Of a stretch of 7,675 nucleotides of DNA, positions 1 to 5,780 are shown in pieces; position 1 is the first letter of the stretch; each line of letters opens with the position of its first letter. The DNA comes from Bacillota bacterium (GTDB taxonomy: Bacteria > Bacillota > Clostridia > Acetivibrionales > DSM-1351). Where the stretch lies: NCBI GenBank assembly GCA_023391425.1, contig JAEWAX010000109.1, positions 1-7,675 on the forward strand. Direction: 5' to 3'. Made by a program: the position numbers and the translations under genes. A model generated the notes under the pieces. The model searched no databases, was not told where the DNA came from, and was given only the letters and a program-made list of their open reading frames with translations.

Positions 1-104
1 ATAACGGTGAGGATTGTGCTAAAGAGGCTGCACAATATGTTACCGCAGCAAATGATCAGGATGGTGTAGCAAAGGCAATCGAAAAGTTTATTTTTGGATG
101 TTAA
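1..104 (+). CDS. Cof-type HAD-IIB family hydrolase, C-terminal end (partial)
   Basis: Only the last 33 codons are present, read in frame from position 3 to the TAA at 102-104. The tail contains AAQYVTAANDQDGVAKAIEK, which closely matches the usual C-terminus of Cof-like haloacid dehalogenase phosphatases (family pattern: ...A.YVT..N.EDGVA.AIEK.). These are cytosolic Mg-dependent phosphatases of sugar phosphates, nucleotides or flavin mononucleotide, and this tail gives no information on the substrate. The catalytic DxD, the other HAD motifs and the start lie upstream of the window. No strong terminator hairpin directly follows the stop. Family assignment rests only on this tail, but the tail is distinctive. 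Confidence 0.7.
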   Translation, partial: NGEDCAKEAAQYVTAANDQDGVAKAIEKFIFGC

Positions 105-134
105 CAAAAATAAGGATACTAATAACGCTAGATT

Positions 135-143
135 TGATATAAT
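135..143 (+). promoter_or_regulatory. Possible extended -10 promoter (TGATATAAT)
   Basis: TGATATAAT matches the extended -10 form TG-N-TATAAT, with the TATAAT at 138-143. There is no good -35 hexamer 17 bp upstream (GATACT), which extended -10 promoters can tolerate. Transcription would begin near 150, giving prfB a leader of about 255 nt that includes the structured block at 186-318. A second TATAAT at 340-345 and a third at 369-374 lie closer to prfB, but neither has a well-spaced -35. Which of these is used cannot be told from the sequence. Confidence 0.3.
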
Positions 144-185
144 GATTTTAACCATATTAAAAATAGATGTTACGTCGCATACAGT

Positions 186-318
186 GACAATATAAACAGT
201 TACTTTGTTTATATGATGTCTACCGCCGCTCATTTCACCAATTTTAGAATTGTGGATAAGCAGCGCAATGCCTTGCAATGCGATTTCTAAGACTCAGGGA
301 GAGCGAAAAGCGCCTTCC
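186..318 (+). ncRNA. Structured GC-rich block: candidate prfB leader RNA or small RNA
   Basis: This is the main content of the 302-bp gene-free stretch between the HAD gene and prfB. GC is 47% over 221-320, against 26% over 121-220 and about 18% over 321-400; such islands in AT-rich genomes often mark structured RNA. Three hairpins can be drawn. Hairpin 1 pairs 186-189 with 217-220 and 190-198 with 206-214 (GACA/TGTC and ATATAAACA/TGTTTATAT, with a 2-nt bulge). Hairpin 2 pairs 224-230 with 259-265 (one mismatch) and continues as CAC-AATT/AATT-GTG around a TTAG loop at 244-247. Hairpin 3 pairs 298-305 with 311-318 (one mismatch, one G-U). I did not recognise a T-box, common riboswitch core, 6S or tmRNA signature. 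Strand is assumed from prfB, and the block might instead be a decayed gene. Confidence 0.35.
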
Positions 319-326
319 ATTGATTC

Positions 327-356
327 TAATAAATCTGTTTATAATAAATCTGTTTA
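327..356. repeat. Perfect 15-bp tandem duplication
   Basis: TAATAAATCTGTTTA occurs at 327-341 and again immediately at 342-356 with no mismatch. The junction of the copies creates a TATAAT at 340-345, about 60 bp upstream of prfB. The nearest -35-like hexamer, TTGATT at 320-325, is only 14 bp away, so promoter function is uncertain. The lack of divergence suggests a recent duplication, probably by replication slippage. Confidence 0.85.
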
Positions 357-406
357 CATGTAATATATTATAATAAATAAATTTTACAATTGAGAGGGAT
401 GATTAA

Positions 407-1526
407 ATGCTTGAGTTAGAAGAATATAGGCTTGAACTTCAAGGCTTGAAAAGCAATTTAGAGGAAATGAGGGCTTCACTTTGACATCGCTAGAATAAGT
501 GATGAGATAATTGAACTGGAGCACAAAGCTGCTGAACCTGAGTTTTGGGATGATATGGAAAATTCTCAAAAAATTTTGCAAAAAACAAAGTCATTGAAAT
601 CCAAGATAGAAAGATTTGATACATTAACCTCTCAATGGGAGGATTTAATTACTTTAGCTGAACTGGGTTTAGAAGAACAGGATGAAAGTGTCATACCGGA
701 AGTAGGAGAAGGACTAGCAAAGATAAAGAAAAATCTTGAAGCACTCAGATTAGAAACACTTCTTACTGGACCATATGATAAAAATAATGCTATTCTCACA
801 CTTCATGCTGGTGCTGGTGGAACAGAGGCACAGGACTGGGTTCAAATGCTTCTTCGCATGTTTACTAGGTGGGGAGAGTCTAAAGGGTATCAGGTCGAAA
901 TCTTGGATTACCTCGAGGGGGATGAAGCTGGAGTAAAGAGTGTAACAATACAGATTATTGGTGAAAATGCTTATGGATATATGAAGTCTGAAAAAGGAGT
1001 TCATAGGTTAGTTAGAATATCACCATTTGATGCTTCAGGAAGAAGACATACTTCCTTCGCATCATTAGATGTTATGCCAGAGCTAGACGATTCAATTGAA
1101 ATTAATATAAACCCTGATGATTTAAAAGTTGATGTCTATAGAGCAAGTGGAGCTGGAGGACAGCATATTAATAAAACTAGCTCAGCTGTTAGAATAACTC
1201 ATATACCTACGGGGGTTGTAGTTTCTTGCCAAACCCAGCGTTCACAGTTCCAGAACAAGGATACTGCAATGAAAATGTTGAAATCAAAATTGTTTGAGAT
1301 AAAGGAGCGCGAGCAGAAGGAAAAAATAGAGGATTTAAAGGGTCTCCAGATGGATATTGCATGGGGCAGCCAAATAAGATCCTATGTTTTTTGTCCTTAT
1401 ACACTTGTGAAAGATCATAGAACTAATTTTGAAGAGGGAAATGTTAATGCGGTTATGGATGGCGATCTTGATGGTTTTATAAATGCATACCTCTCAATGG
1501 GGAAGAATGAAGAAAAAGCCAATTAA
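407..1526 (+). CDS. prfB: Peptide chain release factor 2 (RF2), made by +1 programmed frameshift
   Basis: RF2 recognises UGA and UAA in the ribosomal A site and triggers release of the finished peptide. The reading frame is 407-481 joined to 483-1526 (T482 skipped), giving 372 residues, the normal RF2 size. ATG 407 follows the RBS GAGAGGG (392-398) by 8 nt. The N-terminal part (LEEYRLELQGLKSNL) is the usual RF2 helical domain. The anticodon-like tripeptide SPF falls at residues 205-207 and the catalytic GGQ at 250-252 (SGAGGQHINKTSSAVR), the same numbering as E. coli RF2. Residue 246 is Ala. SPF, rather than the PxT of RF1, makes this RF2. Without the shift, translation stops at TGA 482-484 after 25 residues. 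The next gene, larB, starts 70 nt downstream; I see no terminator between them, so read-through into larB is possible. Confidence 0.97.
461..485 (+). promoter_or_regulatory. RF2 autoregulatory +1 frameshift site (CTT TGA C)
   Basis: Zero-frame codons run ...ATG AGG GCT TCA CTT TGA C. The slip codon CTT is 479-481 and the in-frame stop TGA is codon 26, the same codon as in E. coli prfB. The Shine-Dalgarno-like GAGGG (469-473) has its AGG three codons before CTT, as in the E. coli site, and a second GAGG lies at 461-464. Low RF2 leaves the ribosome paused at UGA, so the tRNA-Leu slips to UUU and translation continues with GAC (483-485). The +1 frame then encodes DIARISDEIIELEHKA, which is RF2-like sequence, proving the join. 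Confidence 0.95.
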
Positions 1527-1548
1527 TAGATAGTAACAAATAAGTATT

Positions 1549-1576
1549 TTGACTAGGGAACTTGAACTAATATTAT
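1549..1576 (+). promoter_or_regulatory. Possible promoter of the larB-larC cluster
   Basis: TTGACT (1549-1554) and TATTAT (1571-1576) are separated by 16 bp. A start site near 1583 would give a very short leader holding the RBS AAGGGGG (1585-1591) ahead of larB ATG 1597. The TTG at 1549 is also a possible but unlikely in-frame start codon for larB. The cluster may also be served by read-through from prfB. Confidence 0.4.
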
Positions 1577-1596
1577 TATTTCTTAAGGGGGAAAAT

Positions 1597-2343
1597 ATGA
1601 ATTCAGATGAACTAAAAAAGTTACTTGAGGATGTTAAAAGTGGCTCTGTTGAGATTGAGCAAGCTTACAAGGAAATAAAGGCGCTTCCTTATGAGGATTT
1701 GGGTTTTGCTAAACTTGATCATCATAGAAGCATCAGAAATGGCTATCCAGAGGTTATATATTGTGAGGGAAAAACAAATAATCAAATTGTTGAAATTGTA
1801 CAAAGGCTAATGCTAAAAAACAATAATATTCTAGCTACAAGAGCTTCACGAGATGTGTACAATGCTATTAGTGAGATTACATGTGATGCAGAATATCATA
1901 GTGATGCAAGGATAGTTATTATTAAGAGGCAAAAGATTGTTGTTACTGATAAAATAATAGCTGTTATTACAGCAGGAACTTCTGATATACCGGTAGCTGA
2001 AGAAGCCGCTATAACCTCAGAGGTACTAGGAAATAAGGTGACTAGAATCTATGATGTAGGGGTTGCTGGAATTCATAGGTTATTGTCAAAGATGGATATT
2101 ATATCAGAGGCTAATGTGATAATTGTAGTTGCAGGTATGGAAGGTGCGCTCGCAAGCGTCGTAGGTGGATTGGTGGATAAACCAGTTATTGCAGTTCCTA
2201 CAAGTGTTGGCTACGGAGCAAACTTTGGAGGCTTAGCAGCACTTCTTACAATGCTAAACAGCTGTGCTAGCGGCATTGGCGTAGTCAATATCGACAATGG
2301 CTTTGGAGCAGGATATTTGGCAAGTAATATAAACAAGCTTTAA
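1597..2343 (+). CDS. larB: Nickel pincer cofactor biosynthesis protein LarB
   Basis: LarB carboxylates the pyridinium ring of nicotinic acid adenine dinucleotide and releases AMP, giving the dicarboxylate mononucleotide precursor of the nickel-pincer cofactor used by lactate racemase and relatives. The protein is 248 residues, about the family length. The N-terminal half carries LarB-type sequence (YEDLGFAKLDHHRSIRNGYPE at about 32-52, written here in two overlapping family blocks: LGFAKLDHHR and RNGYPEVIYCEGKT). The C-terminal half, about 119-245, is a PurE-like domain: TAGTSDIPVAEEA (125-137), VVAGMEGALASVVGGL (177-192), VPTSVGYGANFGG (200-212). Cys223 in NSCASGIG matches the position of the reactive cysteine described for Lactobacillus LarB, by my recollection. 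ATG 1597 is chosen because AAGGGGG (1585-1591) precedes it by 5 nt; an upstream TTG at 1549 lacks an RBS. larC follows on the same strand after 143 nt. Confidence 0.95.
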   Translation: MNSDELKKLLEDVKSGSVEIEQAYKEIKALPYEDLGFAKLDHHRSIRNGYPEVIYCEGKTNNQIVEIVQRLMLKNNNILATRASRDVYNAISEITCDAEYHSDARIVIIKRQKIVVTDKIIAVITAGTSDIPVAEEAAITSEVLGNKVTRIYDVGVAGIHRLLSKMDIISEANVIIVVAGMEGALASVVGGLVDKPVIAVPTSVGYGANFGGLAALLTMLNSCASGIGVVNIDNGFGAGYLASNINKL

Positions 2344-2362
2344 TTTATAAACTTACTAAAAC

Positions 2363-2406
2363 GAGTTCTTAGGTTCAGGGGTATAAACCTTCGAGTATAA
2401 GAACTC
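2363..2406 (+). other. Intergenic hairpin between larB and larC (attenuator, processing site or weak terminator)
   Basis: GAGTTCTTA (2363-2371) and TAAGAACTC (2398-2406) form a perfect 9-bp stem, with an inner GGTT/AACC stem at 2372-2375 and 2386-2389. The following CTGTTTATCTAATTT is T-rich but lacks a clean T-run, so termination would be partial at best. It could tune larC relative to larB. A weak promoter-like pair, TTGCAT 2419-2424 and TATTTC 2442-2447 (17-bp spacing), follows it and might restart transcription for larC. The 3' arm begins a 12-nt motif, TAAGAACTCTGT, that recurs at 5017-5028. Confidence 0.45.
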
Positions 2407-2486
2407 TGTTTATCTAATTTGCATTAAAATATTAATTTTCATATTTCAAATGTAATGGTATTAATTACTGACTAGTGGAGGATTTA

Positions 2487-3929
2487 ATGAGAGTTTTGTA
2501 TTTCGACTGCTTTTCTGGAATAAGTGGAGATATGGTGTTGGGTGCGTTACTTGATTTGGGCTTAGATCACAACGCTTTTTTAAATGAGTTGAATAAACTA
2601 AATGTGGCTGGATATTCCGTAGAGATAAGGAAAATGGTTAAAAACGGGATTTTAGCGACTGATGTTAATGTGATTCTAGAAGAGGATATTCATGAACTAT
2701 GCAATGGACACGAGTGTGAGGATAGTCATGAACATAGTAATGGATACAAGTATGGGGACAACAAAGAATATAATCACAGCCATGAGCATCAGCACGAACA
2801 TAGTCATGGGCATGATTACAGTCATGAGCATCAATACGAACATAGCCATGAGGATGATCACTGTAATGAGTATCAGCATGACCATATGGATGAACACGAC
2901 CACGAACATGGACATAGCCACGTACATTCACATTCAGTTCCACAACGAAATCTCTTAGATATAGAAAATATTATTAGTATGAGTAATATAAAGCCTAGAG
3001 TGAAGGATATGAGCATAAAAATATTCAGGGAAATTGCGCGAGCTGAAGCTAAGGTTCATGGAAAGAATATAGATGAAGTGCATTTCCATGAGGTTGGTGC
3101 GATTGATTCTATTGTAGATATTGTTGGTGCTTGCATATGTATTGATATGCTTGGAGTTGAGAGGATATTTGCATCTGAGCTACATGACGGAAAGGGCTTT
3201 GTAAAATGTGCTCATGGATTACTTCCTGTACCTGTACCTGCTGTTATGGAGATGCTTTGCGAAAGTAAGATACCATTAATATCTGAAAACATACCCTTTG
3301 AACTTGTAACTCCGACTGGAATTGCAATTCTGAAAATGACTAGCTCAGGCTATGGTAAGATGCCTCCAATATCCATAGAGCGGACAGGCTTCGGTATGGG
3401 TAAGAGGGAAACTGGCCATTTTAATGCACTTAGAGCAGTAGTTGGAACGCTATATCAGCAGGATACAATTCAGAATGATGAAATTAGTATTCTTGAAACG
3501 AATATAGATAACATGTCGCCAGAAATATTGGGCTACACAATGGAAAAGCTATTGGATAATGGTGCTTTGGATGTGTACTATACTCCAATTTATATGAAAA
3601 AGAGCAGGCCATCCGTGATGCTTACTGTATTGGCTAAATGCAACGATGAAAAGAAATTTTCTGACATAATATTTAAAGAAACTTCGACTTTGGGCGTTAG
3701 AATTAACCGTTCATCAAGATATTGTATGAATAGAGAATTGGTCAAAGTGAATACCCAGTATGGGGATGTCAGGGTTAAGATAGCAAGTATGGGTGATATA
3801 ATGAAGTTTGCTCCTGAATATGAGGATTGTAAGAGTATAGCTATCAAGACTGGTTTGCCTATTAATAAGGTATATGAATTGGTAAATGAAAAATATAGGC
3901 AAGAAGGTAATTCAATTGCGATACAATAA
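2487..3929 (+). CDS. larC: Nickel pincer cofactor biosynthesis protein LarC (nickel insertion), single fused ORF
   Basis: LarC is the CTP-dependent cyclometallase that inserts nickel into the thiolated pyridinium mononucleotide, completing the NPN cofactor. The protein has 480 residues. The N-terminal domain begins FDCFSGISGDMVLGALLDLG (residues 6-25) and continues after an insert with VHFHEVGAIDSIVDIVGA (198-215), LLPVPVPAVMEML (245-257) and ELVTPTGIAIL (272-282). The C-terminal domain starts near 330 with ILETNIDNMSPEILGY (335-350) and MKKSRPSVMLTVLA (370-383). In Lactobacillus plantarum these parts are larC1 and larC2 joined by frameshifting; here they are one continuous frame. Residues 69-149 hold 25 histidines with many Asp/Glu, a likely nickel-binding insert. 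ATG 2487 is preferred over in-frame GTG 2475, because that GTG lies within the RBS GTGGAGG (2475-2481). The downstream radical SAM gene overlaps its 3' end. Confidence 0.96.
   Translation: MRVLYFDCFSGISGDMVLGALLDLGLDHNAFLNELNKLNVAGYSVEIRKMVKNGILATDVNVILEEDIHELCNGHECEDSHEHSNGYKYGDNKEYNHSHEHQHEHSHGHDYSHEHQYEHSHEDDHCNEYQHDHMDEHDHEHGHSHVHSHSVPQRNLLDIENIISMSNIKPRVKDMSIKIFREIARAEAKVHGKNIDEVHFHEVGAIDSIVDIVGACICIDMLGVERIFASELHDGKGFVKCAHGLLPVPVPAVMEMLCESKIPLISENIPFELVTPTGIAILKMTSSGYGKMPPISIERTGFGMGKRETGHFNALRAVVGTLYQQDTIQNDEISILETNIDNMSPEILGYTMEKLLDNGALDVYYTPIYMKKSRPSVMLTVLAKCNDEKKFSDIIFKETSTLGVRINRSSRYCMNRELVKVNTQYGDVRVKIASMGDIMKFAPEYEDCKSIAIKTGLPINKVYELVNEKYRQEGNSIAIQ
2778..2903 (+). repeat. Imperfect 42-bp (14-residue) tandem repeats encoding the LarC His-rich insert
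   Basis: Residues 98-111 (SHEHQHEHSHGHDY), 112-125 (SHEHQYEHSHEDDH) and 126-139 (CNEYQHDHMDEHDH) line up as three 14-residue units. The first two are close at DNA level (2778-2819 and 2820-2861) and the third (2862-2903) is diverged. The in-frame 42-bp period suggests the metal-binding insert grew by tandem duplication and can change length without breaking LarC. The low-complexity CAT/GAG pattern also creates spurious open frames on both strands here. Confidence 0.75.
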
Positions 3930-4866
3930 ATTTTCTGACTATTTGAAAAACAGATATGGTACAAAAGTGTATAAGCTACCACTAAATCTACCCGTAACCT
4001 GCCCTAACAGAGATGGTAATATCAGCACAAATGGTTGCATTTTTTGTGGGGATGAGGGTGCTGGTTTTGAAAACCTGTCGTGTGAAATGTCAGTTTCTCA
4101 ACAGCTTAAGAAAAATGCCAAGTACATAGGTAAGAACTATGGAAGTCAAAAGTTTATCGCATATTTTCAAAATTATTCAAATACGTATTTACCCTTTGAT
4201 GTGTTTGTTAAAAATATTTCAGAGGCTTGCGTAGAGGGCATTGTAGCCATATATATATCAACAAGGCCTGATTGCATATCTGATAGATACATGGAATATT
4301 TAGCGAATATAAAAAGTGAAAATGGTATTGATATTGTTCTCGAATTGGGTCTGCAAACAGTAAACTATCATACTTTGAAAAAGCTAAATAGAGGCCATAC
4401 TCTGGCAGAATTCATAGATGCCGTGCTTAGAATAAAGAAATATAAGCTTGAGGTGTGCGCACACTATATCACAGATCTTCCAATGGATGATATAGAGGAT
4501 GTAATTGAAGGCGCAAAAATCCTTTCTGCATTAGGGGTTTCACAGGTGAAATGCCATTCTCTTTTTATTTTAAAAGACACAGAACTTGAAAAACAGTACT
4601 TAAGTGGAGATATAAAACCCGTATCGATGGACGAGTTTGTTGATAGGACAATACTATTTTTGGAACATCTCGATCCTGATATTGTTGTCCAAAGGCTGAT
4701 TGGACGAGCACCAGCTGATAGAACAGTTTTTTGTAACTGGAGTACCAGCTGGTGGAAAATCCAAGATACTATTGAGGCAAAAATGACAGAGCGAGAAAGC
4801 TTCCAGGGGAAGTGTTTTAATTATCTTAATGGAAGTACTGTGATGCCACGTTTTGAAAAAAATTAA
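3916..4866 (+). CDS. TIGR01212-family radical SAM protein (YhcC/YtqA type)
   Basis: This is a radical S-adenosylmethionine enzyme of the YtqA/YhcC family; the reaction is not settled for the family as far as I know. The 316-residue product starts YNKFSDYLKNRYGTKVYKL, typical of the family, then carries the cluster motif TCPNRDG...GCIFC with Cys29, Cys41 and Cys44 (C-x11-C-x2-C), a spacing nearer the Elp3-like type than the classical CxxxCxxC. Later blocks fit too: IYISTRPDCI, LELGLQTVN, LNRGHT, and near the C-terminus NWSTSWWKIQDTIEAKM. TTG 3916 is chosen because AAGAAGG (3901-3907) lies 8 nt upstream and because the family N-terminus begins here. An ATG at 3886 would add 10 residues but has no well-placed RBS. 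The start overlaps the larC stop by 14 nt, implying translational coupling. Confidence 0.9.
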   Translation: MRYNKFSDYLKNRYGTKVYKLPLNLPVTCPNRDGNISTNGCIFCGDEGAGFENLSCEMSVSQQLKKNAKYIGKNYGSQKFIAYFQNYSNTYLPFDVFVKNISEACVEGIVAIYISTRPDCISDRYMEYLANIKSENGIDIVLELGLQTVNYHTLKKLNRGHTLAEFIDAVLRIKKYKLEVCAHYITDLPMDDIEDVIEGAKILSALGVSQVKCHSLFILKDTELEKQYLSGDIKPVSMDEFVDRTILFLEHLDPDIVVQRLIGRAPADRTVFCNWSTSWWKIQDTIEAKMTERESFQGKCFNYLNGSTVMPRFEKN

Positions 4867-4927
4867 AGCAAAAATATAGAGGTTAGTTCTAAAAGTCAAG
4901 AATTATGGTCGGGTATGTATTTTTCTC

Positions 4928-4956
4928 TTGACAAATGACCTATGGTCATTTATAGT
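4928..4956 (+). promoter_or_regulatory. Promoter of the TetR-family regulator gene
   Basis: TTGACA (4928-4933) is a perfect -35 hexamer and TATAGT (4951-4956) a good -10, with the optimal 17-bp spacing. Transcription should start near 4963, leaving a leader of about 80 nt before the regulator's ATG at 5045. The spacer is almost entirely occupied by the palindrome at 4933-4951. Confidence 0.85.
4933..4951. promoter_or_regulatory. TetR-family operator 1, inside the promoter spacer
   Basis: AAATGACC (4933-4940), TAT, GGTCATTT (4944-4951) is a perfect inverted repeat with 8-bp arms and a 3-bp centre. It touches the last base of the -35 and first base of the -10, so a bound repressor dimer would exclude RNA polymerase. 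A near copy sits at 5750-5768. Binding by the TetR protein encoded just downstream is inferred from position and from the recurrence. Confidence 0.8.
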
Positions 4957-4983
4957 AAAAATATAATAATTACGCGATGACTA

Positions 4984-5017
4984 AGCTTCAGATGGAGTAA
5001 GAACTTCACCTGAAGCT
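4984..5017 (+). other. Hairpin in the 5' leader of the TetR-family gene
   Basis: AGCTTCAG (4984-4991) pairs with CTGAAGCT (5010-5017); after one A-C mismatch, 4993-4998 pairs with 5003-5008 (one G-U) around an AAGA loop at 4999-5002. The stem totals 14 bp. No T-run follows, so it is not a standard terminator; it may stabilise the mRNA or shield the start region. It is followed by the motif TAAGAACTCTGT (5017-5028), also seen downstream of larB. TAAGAACT occurs twice here, at 4998-5005 and 5017-5024. Confidence 0.5.
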
Positions 5018-5044
5018 AAGAACTCTGTATATAAAGGATAATTT

Positions 5045-5713
5045 ATGAATTATATAAAAAGGGCCATCAGTGATTTAGAAAAAAAGCAAAGAGAACAGGA
5101 TATTATTGACACTGCTGAGAAGCTCTTCTTAAGCTGTGATTACAAGGGCATTACTATGTCAAAAATTGCACAAGCTGCTGGAGTAGCAAAGGGAACACTG
5201 TTTCTTTATTTTCAAACAAAAGAAGAACTCTTTCTATCGCTGGCAGAACGTTATTATTTAAAGTGGAGCCAGAGCATTCAAAAAGAAATGAAGGATATCA
5301 TAGCTGATAAAAGAAATATTACAATCAATGAATTTGTTAATTTACTCGTAAGTTCAATTGAGAATAGAGTCCTTTTGAGGCTGTTTTCAATTCTTGATGA
5401 TACTCTTGAACAGAATATTGATTTTGATAGGGCTTTCAGGTTCAAAACTTTTCTGAAAACAGAGATGGTTGAGATAGGAAAGCTAATAGAAGCAGTTATG
5501 CCAATTATTCAAATAGGACATGGGGTAATGGTCCTTAGTCAGTTGTTTATTTGCTTGGTTGGGACCTATAAAGTATCAAGTCCCTCACCAATAGTTAAAC
5601 AGGTCATGCAGAAACCTGGTCTAGAGATGTTTGATAGAGATTTTATAAAAACTATGACAGAGATGGCTACTTATCATATTTATGGATATATTGCCTTACA
5701 TCAGGGGGAATAA
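5045..5713 (+). CDS. TetR/AcrR-family transcriptional regulator
   Basis: A one-domain-plus-ligand-domain repressor of 222 residues, normal for the family. The N-terminal DNA-binding domain spans about residues 15-65: helix 1 DIIDTAEKLFLS, then the helix-turn-helix ITMSKIAQAAGVAKGTLFLY and the capping FQTKEELFLSL. The remaining all-helical part, about 70-222, would bind an effector and dimerise; I cannot name the ligand or the C-terminal subfamily. ATG 5045 has AAAGGA (5033-5038) 6 nt upstream. The gene is transcribed from its own strong promoter with a palindromic operator between -35 and -10, so autorepression is expected. The dehydrogenase gene follows 67 nt downstream with a second copy of the operator and is the likely regulated partner. 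Confidence 0.93.
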   Translation: MNYIKRAISDLEKKQREQDIIDTAEKLFLSCDYKGITMSKIAQAAGVAKGTLFLYFQTKEELFLSLAERYYLKWSQSIQKEMKDIIADKRNITINEFVNLLVSSIENRVLLRLFSILDDTLEQNIDFDRAFRFKTFLKTEMVEIGKLIEAVMPIIQIGHGVMVLSQLFICLVGTYKVSSPSPIVKQVMQKPGLEMFDRDFIKTMTEMATYHIYGYIALHQGE

Positions 5714-5749
5714 ATTCAAACCATAAAGTGATTTATTTTTTTTATTATT

Positions 5750-5768
5750 AAATGACCAATGGTCAATA
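5750..5768. promoter_or_regulatory. TetR-family operator 2, upstream of the dehydrogenase RBS
   Basis: AAATGACC-AAT-GGTCA (5750-5765) matches operator 1 at 15 of 16 positions; the right arm then diverges (AATA instead of TTTA), leaving TGACC/GGTCA as the symmetric core. It lies just downstream of a -10-like TATTAT (5743-5748) and ends where the RBS AAGGAGG (5768-5774) begins. A bound repressor could block a local promoter or act as a roadblock to transcripts coming from the regulator gene. No convincing -35 was found for a local promoter: TTCAAA (5715-5720) is 22 bp away. Confidence 0.75.
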
Positions 5769-5780
5769 AGGAGGATATTT

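Noticed and set aside
1..233. Open minus-strand frame of about 77 codons starting at ATG 233 and running off the left edge
   Set aside because: It is antisense to the HAD tail in codon register (few stops expected), lacks a good RBS and resembles no family I know.
265..282. Repeated GCAATGC units in the prfB upstream block as a possible repeat array
   Set aside because: Only two copies, separated by 3 nt, with no further units; too few for a CRISPR or iteron call.
482..484. In-frame TGA in prfB as a sign of a pseudogene
   Set aside because: It is the conserved programmed frameshift stop, at the standard codon position and context.
555..1526. prfB as a shorter ORF starting at ATG 555
   Set aside because: The upstream +1-joined sequence 407-554 encodes the normal RF2 N-terminus with a canonical frameshift site, and no RBS precedes 555.
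1549..1596. TTG 1549 as an upstream start of larB, adding 16 residues
   Set aside because: ATG 1597 has a strong RBS at ideal distance and gives the family N-terminus; 1549 better fits a -35 element.
2475..2486. GTG 2475 as the start of larC
   Set aside because: The GTG is part of the RBS GTGGAGG for ATG 2487, and LarC proteins begin at the MRVLYFDCFSG block.
2665..2958. Several small open frames on both strands over the His-rich part of larC
   Set aside because: They arise from the repetitive CAT/GAG low-complexity DNA and give Met/Ile/Val- or His/Tyr-rich strings without RBS.
3590..3982. 130-codon minus-strand open frame antisense to the larC 3' end
   Set aside because: It overlaps two well-supported plus-strand genes, has no RBS and no recognisable domain.
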